From the NCBI GenBank assembly GCA_023101725.1, contig JALJCO010010480.1:153501-217500 (forward strand): DNA of 64,000 nucleotides, read 5' to 3'. Source of the stretch: Atherinomorus stipes (lineage: Eukaryota > Chordata > Actinopteri > Atheriniformes > Atherinidae). The notes under the pieces are model-generated. The model made no database searches and was not told the DNA's origin. It saw nothing but the letters and a program-made list of their open reading frames with translations. This document shows, piece after piece, positions 56,060 to 64,000 of the stretch. Position 1 is the stretch's first letter, and each line of letters starts with the position of its first letter. A program made the position numbers and the translations under genes.

Positions 56060-57289
56060 AAGACATTTCTGCGTCATTTATTCTGGTAAACAGCGGAACC
56101 GTCCACGCGCCTCCCTCTGCCAAAGACGAGAAAACACGAGCGCGTGGCACAAAATGTCGGCGAGCCTTTAATCTCCCGTAAAACTGTGCGCAGTCCTGTT
56201 TCAGCGGCTGAATGTCACCGCCGCTGCGGGACGGGGGGCGAGTCCCCCCCACCATGCCGTGCCCAGCTCCTCTGGTCTCCATCTGAGCTGTGAGGAAGAC
56301 CTGGGCTGGTCTGCACGCGCGCCCCAGCCTGCTAACAGCTGCACTGCTGTCGTCTGTAACTCGAGGCTCGGCGTGTCCTTGAGCCGCTGCGGCGCGTGAA
56401 CGCAGCTCCTGGATGTAACATGCAGGTCACAGCATGTTCAGGTGTGTGTGTGCGTGTGTGTGTGTGGGTGTGAAACGAACGTGGCCAGGAAAACGAGCGT
56501 GTCCGCGTGCATTTGTTATAAACGCTAAAAAGCCAGCGGCGGGCGCCTCGAGCCTCGTGTGCGGCCGCTGCTGCGCTGTTTGCGGCGTGCAGCGGGACTG
56601 GCTGCACATTTATGTATTTGTGTGGTTTTGCAGAATCTGTCACCACCAGCTGGAACCGCACCTGCGGGTCTGCCCCCGCTCACAGCAGGCCTCGCGCCAC
56701 AAAGAGCCGTTTATCTGAGAGTCTGACAGGAACAGGACAGCCTGGATTAGCCAGTTATCTCTAATTCCCTGCATCAGGTCCGTTTGTTAAACTGATTTAT
56801 TCTCAACACAGTTATGATTCAACAGGATGTCAGTTGAAATGCAAATGGGAGGAACTGAGTAAACATAAACAAATTCACACCAGTAATGTCAACAATGACA
56901 CGAGTCAAGCCAAAATATTTGATGGGAGTCGTGACTGGCAGCACAATGTAAAATAATGTTCACGTTCTGGTTCAGTATTGTAGGATTCGTGCACGCAGGT
57001 GCGTCATTTACTGTCAGAGCTGCAGTTTGTGGATCAGACGGAGTTTCTAGCCTGGTAGATGAAGAGGGAGGAAGATGATGGACCGTCAAAAATAACAGCA
57101 GACAGCAGTCACATGTGTTGCTGGAACTGTTGGAAATCATGTTGTTTAAGAATAAAATAAAGGAGAACAGGACATGGAAGAAGGGACAGACAGGGAGGAC
57201 GCAGCAATGCAACAGGGAAAATGTTTCTAGGGTGGAAACATGGCAGAAGTATACCCGAATTAAATAAAAAGTTAAATTCACAATAGATA
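56060..57289. other. No exon recognised; CpG-rich first part
   Basis: If 55890-56056 is a first exon, this is the start of its intron. CpG-rich to about 56720, ordinary afterward. A (TG)n run at 56440-56472. Short frames on both strands lack domains. Confidence 0.4.
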
Positions 57290-57512
57290 TTCAAATAACG
57301 AGAAACTAAAGAAACTAATAGATAAAAATTTACAAAATTATAATTTAGTGAAATAAAATATTGCTTTTAAATTTTTGGATGGAATAATAATTAAAGAAAA
57401 TTGTCCCAGACACATCAGAGCATCTTTCACATGAACATGGACCAACATACCTGTCAGCAGGTGCAGACGTCTGATTGGACGTTACAGAAACACCTGATTG
57501 CAGTGATTGAAT
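57290..57512 (-). mobile_element. Tc1-type MITE family 1, partial copy G
   Basis: Carries only the 3' half of the family in reverse orientation (catgaacatggaccaacat, gacgtctgattggacgttac, cctgattgcagtgattg). Both outer ends are missing. Confidence 0.8.
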
Positions 57513-57754
57513 CAAACATTGTCTCATTTATCATTACTTTTGTGTACTGTGTAGCACTTTTACATACACGTGTACAGACGTGTACAGGTCAGGTCATCAT
57601 TTTAGCGGCGTAGAGGCTGACCAATGAGAAACAGACGATATTGTCACCGGTAGCTGTGGAAGCTGCTTGTGGCTCCTTGTTGGAGGGTCTTTGGTCATTA
57701 TTTGGCTGTGCTGTCTCTCACACCAGGACATGGACAGCTTTAGAAGCGACTATA

Positions 57755-58651
57755 CACACTGCCCGGTCTAAAAAAAAGTCACCAACAAAAAAAAGGTGAA
57801 ACCTTTCACATTTGGTTGGAGCCTTTAGCTTTGATCGCGGCAGCATTCGCTGTGTTTCCAGAAGCTTCTGCAATGTCACCAGATTTATTTGTATCCTGTT
57901 GCATCAATTTTTCACCAAGATCTTGATGATGATTGTAGAGTCTGACCACAGCACATCCCAAAGATTCTCAATGGGGTTCAGGTCTGGACTCTGTGGGGGC
58001 CAATCCATGTGTGAAAATGATGTCTGATGATCCCTGAACCATCTTTCACAATCTGAGCCCGATAAATTCTGGCACGGTCATCTTGGAATATGGCCGTGCC
58101 ATCAGGAAAGAAACATCCATTGATGGAAGAACCTGCTCATTCAGTATATTCAGGTATCAGCTGACCTCATTATCTGAGCTCATACTGTTGCTGAACCTGG
58201 ACCTGAGCAACTGCAGCAACCCCAGATCATCACACTGCCCCCACAGGCTCATACAGTAGCACTAGGCATGATGCTGCATCACTTCATCTGCCTTTCCGGA
58301 CACATTTCTTCCTGGAAGACGATGGTCCACCATCCTTCCAGTTTTTCAGAATGCGTTGGACTGTTCTGAACCCAGTTTCAGTAGTTTCTGCATCTCCTTA
58401 GATGTTTTCACCTCTTGATGCCAATGATCTGACCCTTCTCAGACAGACTAACATCTTTTCCACGACCACGGATGTGTCTTTCCACATGGTTGTTTAGGAA
58501 ATGAGAAGCAAGTCATTGCACCAGTTGGGGTTAAATAACTTGTTGCCAGCTAAAAGATAAACGCCCATGCAGTAATTATCCAATAGGAGGCTCGTACCGA
58601 TTTGCTTAGTTACATCCAGGTGGTGACTTTTTTTTTTTTAGCCAGGCAGTG
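57755..58651 (-). mobile_element. Tc1-like element, deleted, with transposase remnant
   Basis: TA flanks at 57753-57754 and 58652-58653. Ends are inverted (cactgcccggtct, 8 A, gtcacc at the left; ggtgac, T run, agccaggcagtg at the right). About 900 bp, shorter than intact Tc1-like elements at about 1.6 kb. Confidence 0.9.
57830..58500 (-). pseudogene. Tc1-like transposase remnant
   Basis: Minus strand. The C-terminal motif [12 protein letters not shown] is encoded at about 57964-58002. An N-terminal helix-turn-helix-type stretch with LSEKGQIIGIK lies at about 58410-58450. Between them the central catalytic region is largely deleted, and there are stops and frame changes. Tc1 transposases cut and paste at TA using a DDE triad. 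The piece with the last catalytic region survives only in part, so it is inactive. Confidence 0.85.
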
Positions 58652-58652
58652 T

Positions 58653-59175
58653 ATAACATGTAGTAAAAGTACAGTTTGGAACTGTCATTGATTGGTAACC
58701 AGCCTCTTTGCTGCAATATATTAATTGACAATATATTAATTTAGCACTCGCGAAGTGATTTATCAACCATGAGACGTGTTGCTTTTCTGGTTATTTGCAT
58801 CTATTTTAGTACGTCTGAAAGCAGGTGCAAACATGCAGCTTTGTGCACAAAAGGCTGCAACTTCTGAGAGGGACGATCCTGGACACACACATCTGATTCA
58901 GAATCATTTTCATGAACAGTGAGGGCAGCGTGTTTAGTTCTCATTGTTGATTCGACAACAATCACCACAGCAAACCGCTGTTTAACACGGTGTAAAATAT
59001 TCTGGATAAATGAAAGTTTGCAGCCGCTGCAGCTTAATGAGAACTGAAGCTGCATTAATTGTGTCTTTCTATTTCCCCTTTTTGCCAACGTCACATTTTA
59101 ACTTGGATTTTAGCAGCTGGACAGGATCACAGTCATCTGAAGCCTCTGACGCTGCTGCCGTTGTGCCAAACTGCG
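58653..59175. other. No gene recognised
   Basis: A 97-codon minus-strand frame (59094-58801) has no recognisable domain. Otherwise anonymous sequence. Confidence 0.4.
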
Positions 59176-59684
59176 CACCTGGTGCGTAATAGAGACCATG
59201 GTCCTGTCCCATCACCCCCACTTCCACCCTCGCGCCCCTAGACTGCTCCCGTTGAGGGGTTGAAGTGCATCGTGTGTCCCATTTCTCCAGGGCGGAAGTC
59301 GGCCACGCCCCTTTTGCACCCTCAATCCACATCCATGCAGACATCACTGAAGCATATTGCCCATAATTCATTGCTGCATGTGACGTTCTGAACCATAAAG
59401 GGGGAACATGTCCATGTTTGGTGATGAGCTCCTGCCTGTGGTGAAAAAAATGTCATTTCAGATGTAAATATGGAAATATTTCATATTTTATGCTGTAGGG
59501 GAAATAATTCCTGAAGTTTGTCATGTTACTTCCAAATATGCTTTAATATTAAAATTCAAAGCATTTGAATAATAAACATTATCAGTTTTCTGATAAAAGT
59601 AGCTATATTTAAATTTTTATTTAAACTTTATTTACACAGTCTCATTGAGACGCAGCGTCTTTAACAAGGGAGACCTGTTTACCT
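59176..59684 (-). repeat. Dispersed repeat A, inverted copy
   Basis: The inverse of 370-905. Shared words include ggtgatgagctcctgcctgtg and cctacagcataaaa (reverse-complemented). A 100-codon minus frame (59371-59069) starts in it but is not conserved in the other copy. Confidence 0.75.
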
Positions 59685-59806
59685 GACTGACAGACATGTT
59701 TTTATGGACATGTGGACATTTATGGACATTCTATGCAACAATAACAGTCACAGAGCGACAAATGTAATCATGATTATATTTAGTTTAGAATGTGACAGTT
59801 ATTTAA

Positions 59807-60654
59807 AGGGGAGTTCAGGATTTTTAACATAGGGCCTCATTTACACGTGAGCCAGAATGCTATTTATCACTGAAGACAGTTTCATCATATTTCATTCCGT
59901 TATTCTAGTTCCAGTGGGTCGCCAATGCTAATGCTAGTGCAAGTCAATAGGAATCTGCTAGCCTTACATTAATAACAATCTTATCCACTCCACAGAACAT
60001 TCGAGGCAAATCATTTCTAACTTCAGACTATCTGTGTAAATGCCGTGTTAATAGAATAATGTTCCAAATAAAACTAACCTGCATTTCGTTGCATTTTGAT
60101 TGTTGCTGCTGAGACACTTTACAAAGTTTTACTTCCTGTATTTGGCAGCAGAGTGATGTCATCTGCTGCTACGTGCATGAAGGAATCTTCACAAATATTA
60201 AGTCTAAAATACGTCCACGTCTGAAAGGCATGAGGATATGTCGGGTTTTGAAGATGATTTCAAACTTCTTTCATCAAACTAACTGTCACCATGTCTCTGT
60301 GCACCAGAATACACTGGTAAAGGTAGTAAGCTGGTAAGAAACTAGTTCCTCAATTTGTAATGCAAAGCTTGTCATACAAGGCTAGTTTTACTTTTATAAC
60401 ACACGAGTTTACTAGTTCAACACGGCATTTACACAGATGGGCTTACTGATTTGCCTCGGATCTTCTGTGGAGTGGATAAGATTGGTTTTAATGACAGGCT
60501 AGCAGATTCCTATTGACTTACACTAGCATTAGCATCAGCAACCTCCTGGAACGAGAATAACGGGATGAAATATGTTGAAACCGTCTTCAGTGATCAGTAG
60601 TATTCTGGCTCACTTGTAAATGAGGACCTATGTCAAAAATCCTGAACTTCCCCT
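59807..60654. mobile_element. TTAA-flanked long-TIR element, 848 bp
   Basis: TTAA at 59803-59806 and 60655-60658. Arms of roughly 250 bp are inverted: aggggagttcaggattttt pairs with aaaaatcctgaacttcccct, and pairing runs on to ctgtgtaaatgccgtgtt/aacacggcatttacacag. Outer TTAAAGGGG fits T2/Kolobok. No transposase. Confidence 0.9.
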
Positions 60655-60658
60655 TTAA

Positions 60659-61533
60659 CCTGTACTGGTGAAATTCTACAGACACCTGCAGAAATGAGTT
60701 CAGTAATTCATTTATTTATTAATTAAACAATGAAAATGACGTCTCTTCACCAGGAACAGAGATGAGGCTGAGTTTGGAAACAATGACGTAAAATGACGTT
60801 GTGGTGCAGGATGACGGAGGAATCATCACTGTCCTGCACTAATCTGCACATCCAACCCTGAATGTGCACTTCTGCCAAGTGCACACTTCATACGTGGGTG
60901 TGGGGTTTAGGGTGGGTACTGGGACAGAGACCATGTCAGAGCTGCAGACTCTTTCATCTGTTCAGCAACTCCTGATCCACGTCCTCAGAAACTGGACACT
61001 TCCGAGACTCTGCATAGATATCTGTTGAAGTATTTAAATTTTTGTATCAAGCTTATTTTAAATGATATTTTCATCTCCTTCCTCCAATAATATCTCCCTT
61101 TGTGGGTCGTATTTCCTTTTGTGCTGTCGTCTCTCACAATTCACCACACGCAAAACGCTCATTTATATCGGGGCGTTTCCAACACGTTTGTACCTGCTGT
61201 CATTTGCACCTTCATTCCTGATAAATCACTCACAGACGCTGGTTCAGCCCCTCACGCAAAATCCCAGATCGCGTGGACAAATGACTACACGCAAATCTTT
61301 ATAAATCCGGCCCCGAGTATGAAGAAAGCGACATACTGACAATGACACTGAGGACTGTGACCCATGTCACACTTTCACGGGTCAGTTTGGTTCTTATTTA
61401 TTTTAATAAACTGTTAAAGTTTAAAGTAATTTCAAAATGAAAAAACAAACAAACAAAAAAACGTAACAGTAAAGAATATCTTCACTTTAGCGCATACATC
61501 TGAACAGGGAGTTCCTGAGACGTTACTGAGTCA
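60659..61533. other. No gene recognised
   Basis: Contains short frames around 61062-61339 with no recognisable domain. No repeat family identified. Confidence 0.4.
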
Positions 61534-62040
61534 CAGTCGTCCTCAAAATGAGTCATGCCTGCTAATGAATAAGGAAATAATCAGCTGTCAGTGAGACGAT
61601 AAATCGACAAAAGTAATAAATAAAAATTCTATGAAAATCATGACGTTGATTTTAAATTGTGGTTCAACAGGAATTTTAAAACAAACACACAAAAATAAAA
61701 TAAGTAAACAAGCATGATGGGGCTCCGAAGCTAACCTTTGAGACAATCACTGCAATCAGGTGTTTTCTGTAACGTCCAATCAGACGTCTGCACCTGCTGA
61801 CAGGTTGTTGATCCTCTTTTCATGAGCAAGTTACTCTAATTTATCTGGGACAGTTTTGTTTTTCTGTTTTTCAAAAATGATTCTTTTCATCTACAATTAA
61901 AAGCAATATTTTGTTTCATTAAATTATGATTTTTTTAATTTTTATTTATTATTACTTTTTTTAGTTTCTTGTTATTTTAATTATTATTGTGAATTTAGCA
62001 TTTTCTTTAATTAGAGGGTATGTCTCATGTTGAGGGCTGT
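61534..62040 (+). mobile_element. Tc1-type MITE family 1, copy H
   Basis: The left end is cagtcgtcctcaaaatgag and the right end is gagggtatgtctcatgttg, with both termini present though mutated. The core is in plus orientation (ataagtaaacaagcatgatg, caatcactgcaatcagg, gacgtctgcacctgctgaca). Confidence 0.85.
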
Positions 62041-62795
62041 ATGTGTTGTTGAGCAGACGGGATCATGAACGGGATGCAGACAGAATGCAGAGTCATGATG
62101 CAGGATGCTAACAGCTGCACGTCAGCATCGTCTCACTGCCTCCTGCTGAACTGGATAAAATGCGGCTTTAGCTTTGTGCAGGTAATTTTAGCGCGGTATA
62201 TTTCAGTAGGAAGCCTGAAGAAGAGCTTTTTAATTGCTAAATATGGAGAAGAAGCCATTAGCTCGCTGCTGTTATCTAAGAGCTTTCTTTTACTGCTGTT
62301 TATCTTTGTCTCTGAGGAGAAATTTAACCTCTACAGTACATTTACAGAGGAAGCACGGTCTCTTCTCATGGGACCCCCCACCAGCCAGCTGGTCTCAATC
62401 CCACCACGGGCTGGTTTATGGAGAACGGAGACAGCTTGATCAATAGCAGCCCTGTTTCTTTGATCAGGCTTTGCACCATGAATGAATTATTTTATTCATT
62501 TTTTTCTCAGAAATTCCTAAATCCCTCATGCTAAATCTCAACTCAGCTTTATTTGTAGAGCACTTAACACCAACAAAAAACATGATTAAAACAGCTAAAA
62601 CACAAAATTTGTTAAGAATAAATAAATCAATGAGAAGAATAATAAAAAAAAAAACAATAAAACAGGAGTCTCATTCTGGGTCAAAGGTCAGGGCATAAAT
62701 GGACAGTGATGATACTTCTCTAATGTTCAGGGAAAAAACCAACTCTTTATATTTCTAAGTCTTTTTTACGCACTTATTTATTATCATTTCATTTA
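62041..62795. other. No gene recognised
   Basis: A 124-codon plus-strand frame (62065-62439) lacks domains or splice evidence. A 12-A run lies at about 62643-62654. Confidence 0.4.
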
Positions 62796-62799
62796 TTAA

Positions 62800-63324
62800 A
62801 GGGACAGTATGTAAAAAATCAAAGGTCAATGGCAGAAAAATGTGATATATAATTCAAAACTGTGTTTCTACTGATGTTTAATCGCTGCACTAGAACAGCT
62901 GTTATGTGTTTATTTTCTTAGAATGAGTCATTTATATCTACTTGCTGGGCGGTGCACATATGGAGGCTGCCATATTTGTTCCACCATTTTTACTACGGTG
63001 TCCCTGAGTGGACAAAACAATGTGTGTAAAGTAAGAACCCTCTGAACTTTAAAACAGCTGTACCAGCTTTGTTTAATGGGAGTTAGACATTTTGGAATCC
63101 GTAAAGACATAAAAAATAGTTCCTCATAGTCCAGTCGTGACTGCACCCGAGACTGGATCCACTCACAGATGAAAACAGCTTCATGTCTGGGAGAAATTTT
63201 GGCCACTAAAGGCTGCCATACATTCACAACAGTGCTGGAATATGAAGTTATTTGAAAGAAAACATCTTTACTTTTAAATACCATCTTTACCACGAGATGT
63301 CAGTAATCCTTACAGACTGTACCT
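62800..63324. mobile_element. T2/Kolobok-like TTAA element, 525 bp
   Basis: TTAA at 62796-62799 and 63325-63328. Outer ends agggacagtatgtaa and ttacagactgtacct are inverted. A 121-codon minus-strand frame (63293-62928) inside has no recognised domain and is probably fortuitous. Confidence 0.7.
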
Positions 63325-63547
63325 TTAAGATATTGTAACATTTATTTCGCTGTTTAATCTTTAAAGGGATTAGAGGCAGGAACTGTGAAAGAATAAACAT
63401 GCATGTCCAGTTTTTAACACTTATGAGCGATGAAGCGTTAAAAACCAAAAACACCGTTTCCAGCACGTCTCTCTCCGTCGCCTTGAACAGGCTGTGCTGC
63501 ATAACGCTGCGATTCAGTGGTGAATTTGCCGCGCTGTCCTGCAGACG

Positions 63548-63582
63548 TGACGTCATTTGACGTCAAATGACGTCAAATGACG
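63548..63582. promoter_or_regulatory. Array of cAMP-response elements at 10-bp spacing
   Basis: TGACGTCA occurs at 63548-63555, 63558-63565 and 63568-63575, followed by TGACG at 63578-63582. The exact 10-bp period puts all sites on one face of the helix. TGACGTCA is the CREB/ATF palindrome. No linked gene is visible in the remaining 420 bp. Confidence 0.7.
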
Positions 63583-63644
63583 CTGCATCCGCGTCCCCGA
63601 CAGTTCTGATCCAGGAAGGAGACGTCGCGGTGGATTCAAACACT

Positions 63645-63830
63645 GTAAGCGATAAATATGGATTCTTCTGCCGTCAGCAAACGACCCAGATCAACTGAAA
63701 GACACTAAAAAGTGGAACTACGAAGAAAAAGACTTAATCAGCGTAGTGAACAACGTTATAGCTTCAGTTTGTGCTCCCGTGTCCGCTTGGCTGGGGGCTG
63801 CAGAGACCTGCAGCGCCAGTCACGAGCCTC
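63645..63830. repeat. Dispersed repeat C, inverted copy
   Basis: Inverse of part of 23790-23985, sharing ttctgccgtcagcaaacga, agatcaactgaaagacact and cagcgtagtgaacaacgtt. The remaining bases to 64000 are anonymous. Confidence 0.7.
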
Positions 63831-64000
63831 ATTTCTTAATCCTGCTTCAGCTCCCTTTAAATTGGGATCGTGACATTGTAAAATATCAGTAAAAGGCAAG
63901 AAAAGTGATCTTAGATAGACTATATAATATCACAGAGACAATCTAGGAGACAGAGAATGAGCCCTGAGAAGGATAAACACTCCAGCATACGAAACCAACA

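Noticed and set aside
1..64000. CRISPR array, operon, phage or bacterial mobile system
   Set aside because: No regularly spaced direct repeats with unique spacers. Introns, SINEs and LINEs show vertebrate nuclear DNA.

Overview
The window is vertebrate nuclear DNA, almost certainly from a teleost fish. It is mostly non-coding and very rich in transposons: tRNA-derived SINEs, an L2/CR1-group LINE, Tc1-like and hAT elements, and TTAA-flanked MITEs. The two recognisable host genes have small GT-AG introns of about 80-100 bp, and there are long simple repeats and minisatellites. The exact species cannot be read from the sequence.

Host genes. (1) rpain (RPA-interacting protein) lies on the minus strand. 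Four 5' coding exons are at 16496-15775, with a short promoter upstream carrying ETS-like and ZNF143-like sites. The last zinc-binding exons were not found. (2) cdk5r1 (p35, the neuronal activator of Cdk5) lies on the plus strand at 39926-41006, in two coding exons split by an 82-bp intron. Its 5' UTR exon starts at a splice acceptor near 39812, and its promoter is probably the CpG-rich block at about 31790-32620. (3) A third CpG-rich promoter at about 55900-56060 ends in a very short candidate first coding exon (Met-Ala-Thr-Arg, then a GTAAGA donor) that I cannot assign. Human RPAIN and CDK5R1 are both on chromosome 17, which fits one ancestral linkage group.

Layout. 1-9.5 kb: hAT, LINE, Tc1-type MITE, fold-back, T2/Kolobok-like and Harbinger-like repeats, with several nested insertions and one coding-like orphan fragment (2850-3121). 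10-16 kb: SINE, hAT MITE, three Tc1-type MITE copies, then rpain. 16.7-18.1 kb: a DNA transposon with roughly 75-bp inverted ends and a 9-bp target duplication. 19.3-21 kb: a SINE split by a 1.27-kb retroposon that carries a small membrane-protein ORF. 21.1-21.9 kb: a GACA/GATA satellite. 24.2-26.5 kb: a decayed L2/CR1-type LINE. 27 kb: a frameshifted THAP-domain exon. 28.2-31.1 kb: a very G-rich poly(A)-tailed insertion flanked by 296-bp direct repeats differing at one base. 31.8-41.5 kb: the cdk5r1 locus with MITEs in its presumed 5' intron. 42.1 kb: a 14-copy CCAAT-bearing minisatellite. 44.8-64 kb: several TTAA-flanked long-inverted-repeat elements, hAT MITEs, a 1-kb minisatellite, a Tc1-like transposase remnant and a helical-phased cAMP-response-element array.

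The genes do not form an operon or pathway. The most informative content is the cdk5r1 coding intron, the two unusual retroposon structures, and the density of related TTAA-flanked fold-back elements. Repeat boundaries without a stated target duplication are approximate.
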